NCBI GenBank assembly: GCA_024635815.1
Contig: JAGXIG010000049.1
Location: 1 to 16,242, forward strand
Direction: 5' to 3'
Origin: Salegentibacter sp.
GTDB taxonomy: Bacteria; Bacteroidota; Bacteroidia; Flavobacteriales; Flavobacteriaceae
DNA length: 16,242 nucleotides
The notes under the pieces: model-generated
What the model was told of the DNA's origin: nothing
The model's database searches: none
The model's input: the letters and a program-made list of their open reading frames with translations, nothing else
Position numbers and translations under genes: made by a program
In this document: piece by piece, positions 1 through 6,845 of the stretch
How the letters are laid out: every line of letters starts with the position of its first letter
How positions within the stretch are numbered: the stretch's first letter is position 1

Positions 1-200
1 ACATTAAACAGCATGACGACCTAAAAACAATTCCGGTAATAATGCTTACAACTTCTTCTTCGCAAGAAGATATTGATAGCTCTTATAGAAATTATGCGAA
101 TTGCTACATCACTAAACCTATAGAAGTAGGTGATTTTATGGAAGCCGTTACCCAAATTGAAGAATTTTGGGTGAATTTGGTGAAACTTCCTTCCAAATAG
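1..200 (+). CDS. Response regulator receiver domain, Rcp1/CheY-like (C-terminal part, 5' end outside window)
   Basis: The reading frame is open from base 3 to the TAG at 198-200 and gives 65 residues, the second half of a single-domain phosphoacceptor protein. Visible receiver landmarks are the beta-4 strand IPVIMLTTSSS, which carries the conserved Thr/Ser switch residue, and YITKP, with the invariant Lys and cis-Pro after beta-5. The phosphoacceptor Asp lies upstream, outside the window. The end, EEFWVNLVKLPSK, is typical of Rcp1-like regulators, which usually partner a phytochrome-type or hybrid histidine kinase. No output domain follows, so the protein probably acts by phosphotransfer or protein contact. 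The kinase is not in view. Family assignment is firm; the partner is inference. Confidence 0.88.
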   Translation, partial: IKQHDDLKTIPVIMLTTSSSQEDIDSSYRNYANCYITKPIEVGDFMEAVTQIEEFWVNLVKLPSK

Positions 201-229
201 TAATTTTTTGTTAATTAAAATATCAAGGC

Positions 230-264
230 TTTGTTTTAACTTTTTGCCCTAAGCCTTATATTAG
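230..264 (+). promoter_or_regulatory. Candidate Bacteroidota promoter for the parE operon
   Basis: A -33-like TTTG (230-233) and a -7-like TATATTAG (257-264, one mismatch to TAnnTTTG) are separated by 23 bases. An inverted repeat, AAGGCTT (225-231) and AAGCCTT (251-257), overlaps both elements. It could be an operator or a weak hairpin ending the upstream gene, but there is no T-run after it. The transcript would start about 15-20 bases before the parE ATG. Match is imperfect, so this is tentative. Confidence 0.35.
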
Positions 265-287
265 CGCCACAACTCCATGAACTACTT

Positions 288-2150
288 ATGAGCCAGGAAA
301 CGAAGTATACCGAAGATAATATACGGTCTTTAGACTGGAAAGAACATATTAGAATGCGTCCCGGGATGTACATTGGAAAGCTGGGGGATGGCTCCAGTGC
401 CGACGATGGGATCTATATTCTCCTCAAAGAAGTGCTGGACAATAGTATTGATGAATTTGTGATGGGCTCCGGGAAAACCATAGAAATCTCGGTGCAAAAT
501 CAACGTGTAATAGTTCGTGATTACGGGCGTGGAATACCTTTAGGGAAAGTAGTAGACGTGGTTTCTAAAATGAATACGGGTGGAAAATACGATTCCCGTG
601 CTTTTAAGAAATCGGTTGGACTTAACGGAGTTGGTACCAAAGCCGTAAATGCGCTTTCTTCATATTTTAGGGTAGAATCTTCCAGGGACGGTAAATCTCA
701 CGCTGCCGAATTTGCGCAGGGAGAATTACAGGAAGAGGAACATTTAGATGAAACTTCCCGTCGCCGCGGAACTAAAGTAACCTTTGTGCCAGATGAGGTT
801 ATCTTTAAGAATTTTAAATTCCGGAATGAATATATAGAGAAAATGCTTAAAAATTATGTTTACCTGAATCCCGGGTTAACCATAATGTTTAATGGTGAAA
901 AATTTTATTCAGAAAACGGACTTAAAGATCTTTTAAAAGACAGCATTCACGAAGATGAGCGTTTATATGAAATTATCCATATGCGAGGTGATGATATTGA
1001 AGTTGCTCTTACTCATAGTAAAGCCCAGTACAGCGAAGAATATCACTCTTTCGTAAATGGGCAAAACACTTCCCAGGGGGGAACACACCTTGCCGCTTTT
1101 AGGGAAGCGATCGTAAAAACGATACGTGAATTCTACGGAAAAAATTATGATGCCAGCGATATTAGAAAATCAATAGTTTCAGCTATCAGTATTAAAGTAA
1201 TGGAACCGGTTTTTGAAAGCCAGACTAAAACAAAACTGGGTTCAACCGATATGGGTGGCGATATGCCAACGGTGCGGACTCACATTAATGATTTTCTAAA
1301 AACACAACTGGATAATTACCTGCATAAGAATCAGGAAACCGCTGACAGGCTTCAGAGGAAAATATTACAGGCAGAAAGGGAACGTAAAGACCTTTCCGGA
1401 ATTAGAAAACTTGCAAAAGACCGGGCTAAAAAAGCCAGTTTACATAATAAAAAACTTCGCGATTGCCGAATTCATCTTGCAGATAGTAAAAAAGAGCGTT
1501 ACCTGGAAACTACCTTGTTTATTACCGAGGGAGACTCAGCGAGTGGTTCTATTACTAAATCCCGTGATGTGAATACACAGGCGGTTTTTAGTTTAAAAGG
1601 AAAACCTTTAAATAGTTACGGACTGAGCAAAAAGATCGTTTACGAGAATGAAGAATTCAATTTGCTGCAAGCCGCGCTTAATATTGAAGAATCTTTAGCG
1701 GATCTTAGATATAATAATATTGTAATAGCTACCGATGCCGATGTAGATGGAATGCATATCAGGTTATTGTTAATTACATTTTTTCTTCAGTTTTTCCCTG
1801 AATTGATCAAGGAAAATCATTTATATATTCTGCAAACGCCTTTATTCAGGGTTCGGAATAAAAAAGAAACTATTTATTGTTACAGTGAGACCGAAAGAAG
1901 AAATGCGGTAGAAAAACTCACAGGAAAAGCTGAAATCACCCGATTTAAAGGTTTAGGTGAAATTTCTCCAGATGAATTCAAGCATTTTATTGGGGATAAT
2001 ATTCGCTTAGATCCCGTGATGCTTGATAAAGAGAAATCTATAGAAGAGATGCTTAGTTTCTATATGGGTAAAAATACGCCAGACAGGCAGGAATTCATTA
2101 TTGATAATCTTAAAGTTGAACTTGATCTTATTGAAGAGCTAGGCTTATGA
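288..2150 (+). CDS. parE: DNA topoisomerase IV subunit B (ParE)
   Basis: ATPase subunit of the type IIA topoisomerase that decatenates and relaxes chromosomes, working with ParC encoded downstream. The 620 residues carry a GHKL ATPase domain with [11 protein letters not shown] (general-base Glu near 48, Mg-binding Asn near 52), RDYGRGIP (Asp near 78) and [11 protein letters not shown], then the transducer with QTKTKL near 312-317. The TOPRIM domain follows with EGDSAS (Glu near 414), ATDADVDG (Asp near 483, 485 and 487) and TRFKGLGEI. Length is close to that of ParE (E. coli 630) and no GyrB-type insertion is apparent. Immediate linkage to parC favours ParE over GyrB. The ATG at 288 gives the expected N-terminus; an ATG at 277 is out of frame and stops at once. 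No clear Shine-Dalgarno sequence, as usual for the phylum. The stop overlaps the next start (ATGA). Confidence 0.96.
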   Translation: MSQETKYTEDNIRSLDWKEHIRMRPGMYIGKLGDGSSADDGIYILLKEVLDNSIDEFVMGSGKTIEISVQNQRVIVRDYGRGIPLGKVVDVVSKMNTGGKYDSRAFKKSVGLNGVGTKAVNALSSYFRVESSRDGKSHAAEFAQGELQEEEHLDETSRRRGTKVTFVPDEVIFKNFKFRNEYIEKMLKNYVYLNPGLTIMFNGEKFYSENGLKDLLKDSIHEDERLYEIIHMRGDDIEVALTHSKAQYSEEYHSFVNGQNTSQGGTHLAAFREAIVKTIREFYGKNYDASDIRKSIVSAISIKVMEPVFESQTKTKLGSTDMGGDMPTVRTHINDFLKTQLDNYLHKNQETADRLQRKILQAERERKDLSGIRKLAKDRAKKASLHNKKLRDCRIHLADSKKERYLETTLFITEGDSASGSITKSRDVNTQAVFSLKGKPLNSYGLSKKIVYENEEFNLLQAALNIEESLADLRYNNIVIATDADVDGMHIRLLLITFFLQFFPELIKENHLYILQTPLFRVRNKKETIYCYSETERRNAVEKLTGKAEITRFKGLGEISPDEFKHFIGDNIRLDPVMLDKEKSIEEMLSFYMGKNTPDRQEFIIDNLKVELDLIEELGL

Positions 2151-2629
2151 GATTCACCAATAGGAATGAAGTTAAAATAGTCCCCTCAATTTATACCGTT
2201 CTGGTGGCGATTTTCGTTACCAATATTTTTGTAAACATTGAGCTTATGAGTAGTGATGAACCAATAAGGTATAGTCACTTTATTCCTAATATCGTGGTGC
2301 TTTTGCTCGGTTTTTATGTGCATAGAATAGGGCAGAGCTTCGATTTTGATAGCGACGGCGAAACCCTGAATTTAAAGAACAACGGAGTTTTCTTCTCTAA
2401 ATTTATGGAATACCGGGTGAAAAAGGCCGAATTTCCGAAGAGAAAACTCGGTAAATTTAGGTTTAGCGATTACTTTTTTTATTCCGCAGTAACAATTTAT
2501 ATAAGTTCGCGCAGAAGACGCGGCTACAAAAAATATACCTTTAACACTACTTTTCTCACCCGTAAGAAGAAGCGTGGCATGATAGCTTCGATGCAGAAAA
2601 TAGTAGACAATCAAAAAACTACAGCTTAA
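2147..2629 (+). CDS. Small membrane protein of unknown function between parE and parC
   Basis: 160 residues, not recognised as a named family. Two hydrophobic segments lie at about 13-33 and 45-60, giving a short hairpin in the inner membrane. A strongly basic soluble part follows, with [12 protein letters not shown] and TRKKKRG clusters. The pattern of the soluble part ([16 protein letters not shown], then short alternating strands and a final helix around 143-155) recalls bacterial PH-like domains, but this is inference from appearance only. The start overlaps the parE stop by four bases (ATGA) and the stop shares one base with the parC start (TAATG), so translation is probably coupled to both topoisomerase subunits and stoichiometry linked. 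By positive-inside logic the basic tail is probably cytoplasmic, where it could contact acidic lipid, DNA or the acidic ParC tail; none of these is shown. Confidence 0.8.
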   Translation: MRFTNRNEVKIVPSIYTVLVAIFVTNIFVNIELMSSDEPIRYSHFIPNIVVLLLGFYVHRIGQSFDFDSDGETLNLKNNGVFFSKFMEYRVKKAEFPKRKLGKFRFSDYFFYSAVTIYISSRRRRGYKKYTFNTTFLTRKKKRGMIASMQKIVDNQKTTA

Positions 2630-5274
2630 TGGAAGAAAACCAGGATGAAGCTAAAGATGAACATTTAGAACAACCAAAGGAAGAGCTTATAAAAGTAACC
2701 GGGATGTACAAGGACTGGTTTCTGGATTATGCTTCTTATGTGATTCTTGAACGCGCGGTACCTGCCATGGAAGATGGTTTTAAACCGGTGCAACGCCGTA
2801 TCATGCATTCTATGAAAGATCTTGACGATGGTCGTTACAACAAAGTAGCGAATATTGTTGGGCATACCATGCAGTATCACCCACATGGGGATGCCAGTAT
2901 TGGAGATGCCATGGTGCAAATAGGCCAAAAGGATATTCTTATAGATACCCAGGGAAACTGGGGAAACATTTTAACCGGAGACCGTTCTGCAGCGCCAAGA
3001 TATATTGAAGCACGTTTATCAAAATTTGCGCTGGAAGTTCTCTTTAATCCCAAGTTAACCGAATGGCAACTTTCTTATGATGGAAGAAAGAAAGAACCGG
3101 TAAATCTTCCGGTAAAATTCCCGATGTTACTCGCACAGGGTGCTGAAGGGATTGCCGTAGGTTTGAGTACACGGGTTCTTCCGCATAATTTTAATGAACT
3201 TATAGATGCTTCCATAAGACATTTAAAAGGAAAAAAATTCACGATTTTTCCAGATTTTCCAACCGGCGGAATTGCTGACATTTCTAACTATAACGACGGA
3301 AAACGAGGTGGCCGTGTAAGAGTAAGAGCAAAGATTAGTCAGTATGATAAAAATACCCTGGCTATTACCGAAATTCCCTACGGAACTACGACCACAACTT
3401 TAATAGATTCCATTTTAAAGGCTAACGATAAGGGAAAAATCAAGGTTAAGAAAATTGAGGATAATACCGCTGCCGAAGTGGAGATCCTTATTCATTTACC
3501 AAATAACATTTCTCCAGACAGGACGATAGATGCGCTTTACGCCTTTACCTCTTGTGAGAATTCTATCGCCCCTCTAGGCTGTGTGATTATAGACAATAAA
3601 CCTATTTTCCTTGGAGTTTCAGAAATATTACGAAGCTCAACCGATCATACGCTTCATTTGCTGAAGCGGGAATTAGAGATTACGCTTGAGGAACTGGAAG
3701 AACAATGGCATTTTTCATCTTTAGAGCGAATTTTTATTGAAAAACGGATCTATCGCGAAATTGAAGAGGAAGAAACTTGGGATGGCGTGATCAATGCGAT
3801 AGATGAAGGCTTAAAACCACATATAAAACATCTTAAACGTGTCGTAACCCGTGACGATATCACCAGGCTTACCGAGATTAGAATTAAGAGGATCTCAAAA
3901 TTCGATTTAGATAAAGCGCAGCAGAAAATTGAAGCCCTGGAAGATGAGATCGCAAAAGTAAAACATCATTTAGACCATCTGGTAGATTACGCGATTGCTT
4001 ATTTTACAAAACTCAAAAAAGATTACGGTCAGGATAAAGATCGAAAAACTGAGCTTCGCATATTTGATGATATCGAAGCGACAAAAGTGGTTATTAGAAA
4101 TTCGAAACTTTATGTAAACCGTAAAGAAGGATTTATTGGTACCGCGCTTAAGAAAGATGAATATGTTACCGATTGTAGTGATATAGATGATATAATTTGT
4201 TTCACTGCCGACGGAAAAATGATGGTGACTAAAGTAGACAGCAAAACTTTTGTTGGAAAGGATATCATACACGTTGCCATTTTTAAGAAAAAAGATAAGC
4301 GAACCATTTATAATATGATTTACCGCGACGGTAAGGGAGGCGCATCATATATTAAGCGTTTTTCGGTTACCTCGGTAACAAGAGATAAGGAATATGACTT
4401 ATCACAAGGAAAAAAAGATTCAAAAGTGCATTATTTTTCAGCAAATCCTAACGGTGAAGCTGAAGTTATAACCATTTTCTTGAGACAGGTAGGCAGCATT
4501 AAAAAATTAAAATTTGATGTAGACTTTGCTGATATGCTTATTAAAGGCAGAAATGTAAAAGGAAATATCGTTACCAAATATGCCATAAAACGAGTAGAAT
4601 TAAAAGAAGAGGGTGTTTCTACTTTAAAACCCAGGAGAATCTGGTTTGATGAAACGGTTAAAAGGTTGAACGTAGATGAACGCGGGGAACTTCTTGGAGA
4701 ATTTAAAGGAGAAGATCGTATTCTGGTCATTACCCAGGATGGAATTGCAAAAACCATAATTCCCGAACTCACTACGCGTTTTGATGAAGAAATGGTAGTG
4801 CTGGAAAAATGGATGCCGAAAAAACCAATTTCAGCCATTTATTGGGAACCCGAAAAAGAGCGTTTCTATGTTAAGCGATTTTTAATTGAAAATCCTGAGA
4901 GGGAAGAGAAGTTTATAAGCGAACATGAAAACTCTTATTTAGAACTGGTTTCTACCGATTATTACCCACAAGCGGAAATAGTTTTCTCCAAACAACGCGG
5001 AAAAGAACAGCGTCCTAATGAAGAAGTGAATATTGAAGAATTCATTTCGGTAAAAGGGATTAAGGCTCTTGGAAACCAATTAACTACCGAAAAAGTAAAA
5101 CAGATAAATCCATTGGATCCTTTGCCTTACGAAGAGGAAGAAGATGTTCCTACTGAGGAGATTGAAGTGGTAGAAGAAGAGTCTGTTTCAGATGAAAAAA
5201 ATAAGCTGAATATTGTTCGAAAAAAGGAGGATTCAGGTGATTCAGAAAGTCAGACTAAATTATTTGATGAGTAA
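2629..5274 (+). CDS. parC: DNA topoisomerase IV subunit A (ParC)
   Basis: DNA breakage-reunion subunit that pairs with ParE. The 881 residues show the winged-helix/5Y-CAP domain with FKPVQRRIMHSM, YHPHGDASIGDAMV and the catalytic Tyr125 in AAPRYIEARL (Arg124 beside it). The tower and long coiled-coil helices (about 345-460) follow, then a beta-pinwheel-like C-terminal region from about 480. No canonical GyrA box is seen, which supports ParC over GyrA; GKGGASYIKRF near 568 is the closest relic. It is longer than E. coli ParC (752) and ends in a very acidic tail from about 834 (EEEED, EEIEVVEEE). At the position of E. coli ParC Ser80 in the quinolone-determining region it has Ala89, with Asp93 at the Glu84 position. 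The start shares one base with the stop of the preceding gene; mscL starts directly after the stop. Confidence 0.96.
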   Translation: MEENQDEAKDEHLEQPKEELIKVTGMYKDWFLDYASYVILERAVPAMEDGFKPVQRRIMHSMKDLDDGRYNKVANIVGHTMQYHPHGDASIGDAMVQIGQKDILIDTQGNWGNILTGDRSAAPRYIEARLSKFALEVLFNPKLTEWQLSYDGRKKEPVNLPVKFPMLLAQGAEGIAVGLSTRVLPHNFNELIDASIRHLKGKKFTIFPDFPTGGIADISNYNDGKRGGRVRVRAKISQYDKNTLAITEIPYGTTTTTLIDSILKANDKGKIKVKKIEDNTAAEVEILIHLPNNISPDRTIDALYAFTSCENSIAPLGCVIIDNKPIFLGVSEILRSSTDHTLHLLKRELEITLEELEEQWHFSSLERIFIEKRIYREIEEEETWDGVINAIDEGLKPHIKHLKRVVTRDDITRLTEIRIKRISKFDLDKAQQKIEALEDEIAKVKHHLDHLVDYAIAYFTKLKKDYGQDKDRKTELRIFDDIEATKVVIRNSKLYVNRKEGFIGTALKKDEYVTDCSDIDDIICFTADGKMMVTKVDSKTFVGKDIIHVAIFKKKDKRTIYNMIYRDGKGGASYIKRFSVTSVTRDKEYDLSQGKKDSKVHYFSANPNGEAEVITIFLRQVGSIKKLKFDVDFADMLIKGRNVKGNIVTKYAIKRVELKEEGVSTLKPRRIWFDETVKRLNVDERGELLGEFKGEDRILVITQDGIAKTIIPELTTRFDEEMVVLEKWMPKKPISAIYWEPEKERFYVKRFLIENPEREEKFISEHENSYLELVSTDYYPQAEIVFSKQRGKEQRPNEEVNIEEFISVKGIKALGNQLTTEKVKQINPLDPLPYEEEEDVPTEEIEVVEEESVSDEKNKLNIVRKKEDSGDSESQTKLFDE

Positions 5275-5730
5275 ATGGGTATTTTAAAAGAGTTCAAGGA
5301 ATTTGCCATAAAAGGAAATATGGTAGATATGGCCGTGGGGATTATTATTGGTACGGCATTTAATTCGGTTGTAAACACTTTGGTGAAGGAGGTAGTGATG
5401 CCTCCCTTAAGCCTAATGACTGATGGTATTGAATTCGCTAATAAAAAGTGGGTGCTTCGGGAAGGTGTTGCAGAAGCAGAAGGCGTAACGCTTGTAGAAG
5501 AAGTGGCCGTAGGTTATGGTGCTTTAATTGAATCTTTATTGGATTTTCTTATAATTGGGATGACTATCTTCCTGGTGATTAAATTTATGAACCGTTTTAG
5601 GAAGAAGGCTGAAAACCCTGAAGATAAGCGGGAAGTTACCCCAAAAGATATTGAACTTCTATCTAAGATGAACCATCTTATGGAAGAACAAAATCAATTG
5701 CTTAAAAATAACTTTTCAGAAAGGAAATAG
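5275..5730 (+). CDS. mscL: Large-conductance mechanosensitive channel MscL
   Basis: Homopentameric inner-membrane pore that opens under membrane tension to release solutes on hypo-osmotic shock. The 151 residues begin with the amphipathic N-terminal helix (LKEFKEFAIKGNMVDMAVG), then TM1 (about 16-44) with the small-residue pore lining GIIIGTAF. An extracytoplasmic loop rich in Glu/Gly (45-79) follows, then TM2 (about 80-107) and a charged cytoplasmic helix. It is about 15 residues longer than E. coli MscL (136), mostly in the loop and C-terminal part. The ATG follows the parC TAA with no gap, so it is the last gene of the parE operon and has no room for its own promoter in between. Only two bases separate its TAG from the stop of the convergent lipoprotein gene. 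Confidence 0.95.
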   Translation: MGILKEFKEFAIKGNMVDMAVGIIIGTAFNSVVNTLVKEVVMPPLSLMTDGIEFANKKWVLREGVAEAEGVTLVEEVAVGYGALIESLLDFLIIGMTIFLVIKFMNRFRKKAENPEDKREVTPKDIELLSKMNHLMEEQNQLLKNNFSERK

Positions 5731-5732
5731 TC

Positions 5733-6107
5733 TTATTTAACCCGGTCTACCTGGCCGCGTTGCTTTTTATCCTGTCCAACAATACCATATTCAAATGTAT
5801 AGCCATCTTTATTGGTGGTAAGAATCTTAATATGTATCGGCTTTTCTTCAGCCATACTTTTTGGGTTTAGATTTTTAAGTATATACTCGCAGTCGTTGAT
5901 CCATCTCACCGATGAGGTATCGGATTTCCCCTGGAATTCATCGATTTCTATAGAATCGTTCCTTATAAAGGTAGAAGTGGCTAATTCGCCGTTCAAATAG
6001 GTTTTATACTCAAATGTACCGGTTTTAAAGTCCGTGCATTTTCTTTCCGGCTCGAAACAGCTTGTAAATATAAAAACCAGGCTAAATACCGCTAAAAGCT
6101 TCTTCAT
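5733..6107 (-). CDS. Small lipoprotein of unknown function, flavobacterial family
   Basis: The frame is open up to 6203, but the ATG at 6105-6107 is preferred because it gives a proper lipoprotein signal: MKK, a hydrophobic core, and FTSC with the lipidated Cys at residue 17. The mature part (about 108 residues) is soluble and has paired cysteines (CFEPERKC and NDCEY), a FKTGTFEYKTYLNG stretch and many short strands, suggesting a small beta fold. It contains nothing that would make it an enzyme. I recall close relatives in flavobacterial genomes being labelled 'DNA topoisomerase IV'. That name is unsupported by the sequence and probably arose from its position next to parC. It lies 49 bases downstream of the XRE regulator on the same strand, so it may share its transcript. 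Final location (inner or outer membrane) cannot be decided. Confidence 0.82.
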   Translation of the reverse strand: MKKLLAVFSLVFIFTSCFEPERKCTDFKTGTFEYKTYLNGELATSTFIRNDSIEIDEFQGKSDTSSVRWINDCEYILKNLNPKSMAEEKPIHIKILTTNKDGYTFEYGIVGQDKKQRGQVDRVK

Positions 6108-6156
6108 AATAGCAATTTCTTTTGAGTTGCAAAATAAACCTATTTTAACCGGACTG

Positions 6157-6567
6157 TCAATTTTCAAAGGCTTCAAAAGTGCCATCTTCATAAAAAATAA
6201 CAATTTTTCTTATCGGTTTGCTTTTTCCTTGCTGTGGAAAAAGAGATGGCATTTCATTTTTCTCAGGATTGATTTCTTTTTGTGGAATTGGAGCGGTAGA
6301 AGTTTCCTGATTTACTTCAGGTTGTGGATTAGGTTTTTCAGAAGGAGGGAAACTTCCTTTTCCATTCAGAAGCCAATACAATTCTACTTCGGGAAAAGAC
6401 TTTACAACCTTCATCACAAAGTCTAAACTCGGTTTATTTCTACCCGATAAAATATGGGAAATAGAAGAGCGTCCAACTTCAATTTTATCGGCAAAAACTG
6501 CGGCCGATAATTCATAAAATTCGAGGATTTTATGCAGGCGTTTAGAAAAATCTTCCGTGTTTACCAT
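6157..6567 (-). CDS. XRE-family helix-turn-helix regulator with Pro-rich linker
   Basis: 136 residues. An N-terminal Cro/CI-type HTH (about 8-68) is visible, with ELSAAVFADKIEVGRSSISHILSGRNKPS covering the turn and recognition helix (positions 20-47). It is followed by the family's common WLLNGKG ending. A Pro/Gln/Glu-rich linker (about 72-118) leads to a short conserved tail, IRKIVIFYEDGTFEAFEN, probably a beta hairpin for dimer or protein contact. There is no ligand-binding domain or LexA-type autoprotease domain. The ATG at 6565-6567 lies inside one of six matching palindromes in the upstream region, and its candidate promoter -7 element is covered by another, so autorepression is likely. 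It is divergent from the M14 peptidase, its probable target, and co-directional with the lipoprotein gene downstream. DNA-binding class is certain; targets and inducer are inferred or unknown. Confidence 0.9.
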   Translation of the reverse strand: MVNTEDFSKRLHKILEFYELSAAVFADKIEVGRSSISHILSGRNKPSLDFVMKVVKSFPEVELYWLLNGKGSFPPSEKPNPQPEVNQETSTAPIPQKEINPEKNEMPSLFPQQGKSKPIRKIVIFYEDGTFEAFEN

Positions 6568-6574
6568 TGTAAAT
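6559..6574. promoter_or_regulatory. Operator-like palindrome 1, over the XRE regulator start codon
   Basis: GTTTAC-CATT-GTAAAT: 11 of 12 arm bases fit GTTTAC-N4-GTAAAC. It covers the ATG of the minus-strand regulator (6565-6567), so a bound repressor would block elongation or translation start. The next copy begins exactly 35 bases on. Confidence 0.65.
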
Positions 6575-6593
6575 TATTTTATGCGAAATCGCT

Positions 6594-6609
6594 ATTTACA
6601 AATGTAATC
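6594..6609. promoter_or_regulatory. Operator-like palindrome 2, over the regulator's -7 element
   Basis: ATTTAC-AAAT-GTAATC, with a perfect TTACA/TGTAA core. On the minus strand it contains TACATTTG (6606 to 6599), a perfect TAnnTTTG promoter element. It starts 35 bases after palindrome 1 and 35 before palindrome 3. Confidence 0.7.
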
Positions 6610-6630
6610 AAACCTTAGATAGCCTGCAAA
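6599..6630 (-). promoter_or_regulatory. Candidate promoter of the XRE regulator
   Basis: Reading the minus strand, TTTG (6630-6627) is followed after 20 bases by TACATTTG (6606-6599). Both are exact matches to the Bacteroidota -33/-7 consensus at good spacing. Transcription would begin near 6592, leaving a leader of about 25 bases. Palindrome 2 lies on the -7 element and palindrome 3 abuts the -33 element. Confidence 0.65.
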
Positions 6631-6644
6631 TTACATATGTAAAT
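6629..6644. promoter_or_regulatory. Operator-like palindrome 3, beside the regulator's -33 element
   Basis: AATTAC-ATAT-GTAAAT with a perfect 12-bp core palindrome, TTACATATGTAA (6631-6642). It abuts the TTTG of the regulator promoter and continues the 35-base spacing. Confidence 0.68.
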
Positions 6645-6770
6645 AATTATTTTTATATAAATTATAACTTTATATAGTCATATTTAAATAACTAAAAAAC
6701 AATGTTTTAAATATTAAAAATAATTTCATAGGATTTATTCCATGTCACGGGTTTATTAGGTTGAACTCTT

Positions 6771-6786
6771 GTTTACACTTGTAATT
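6771..6786. promoter_or_regulatory. Operator-like palindrome 4, upstream of the M14 peptidase
   Basis: GTTTAC-ACTT-GTAATT with a TTACA/TGTAA core. It begins 142 bases after palindrome 3, across a very AT-rich stretch without a recognisable copy, and exactly 35 bases before palindrome 5. Confidence 0.65.
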
Positions 6787-6805
6787 AACAAAGGTAGATT
6801 CATCT

Positions 6806-6821
6806 GTTTACAATTGTGAAA
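6806..6821. promoter_or_regulatory. Operator-like palindrome 5, upstream of the M14 peptidase
   Basis: GTTTAC-AATT-GTGAAA; the right arm differs by two bases from GTAAAC. It contains a GTG (6816) that is in frame with the peptidase but is better read as operator than as a start codon. Confidence 0.6.
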
Positions 6822-6829
6822 TTTGTAAT

Positions 6830-6845
6830 GTTTACTTTTGTAAAC
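6830..6845. promoter_or_regulatory. Operator-like palindrome 6, perfect copy abutting the M14 peptidase start
   Basis: GTTTAC-TTTT-GTAAAC, a perfect 6+6 palindrome and the best copy of the set. It ends at the base before the chosen ATG (6846). It contains TACTTTTG (6833-6840), an exact TAnnTTTG -7 element, with a TTG 16 bases upstream (6814-6816). If this is the promoter, the peptidase mRNA would begin at or within a base or two of its start codon. Confidence 0.68.

Noticed and set aside
225..257. Terminator for the response regulator gene
   Set aside because: The 7-bp stem has a 19-base loop and no T-run after it; kept only as a possible promoter-associated repeat.
4431..4838. 135-codon minus-strand open frame inside parC
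   Set aside because: Shadow of the parC frame; Ser/Phe-rich with no motif, while the plus-strand protein is unmistakable.
288..5274. Assignment of the two topoisomerase genes as gyrB and gyrA
   Set aside because: Close linkage, the subunit B length, lack of a proper GyrA box and the ParC-type QRDR sequence all favour topoisomerase IV.
6108..6203. Longer N-terminus for the lipoprotein, starting at 6203
   Set aside because: It would bury the lipoprotein signal 32 residues in and overlap the XRE gene; the ATG at 6107 gives a textbook signal.
6034..6426. 130-codon plus-strand open frame opposite the lipoprotein and XRE genes
   Set aside because: It is antisense to two genes with clear signal-peptide and HTH signatures, and its protein is a run of Phe/Arg/Lys without domain character.
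6816..6845. GTG 6816 or ATG 6828 as start of the M14 peptidase
   Set aside because: Both lie in the palindromic control region and would add a short stretch translated from operator sequence; ATG 6846 follows it directly.
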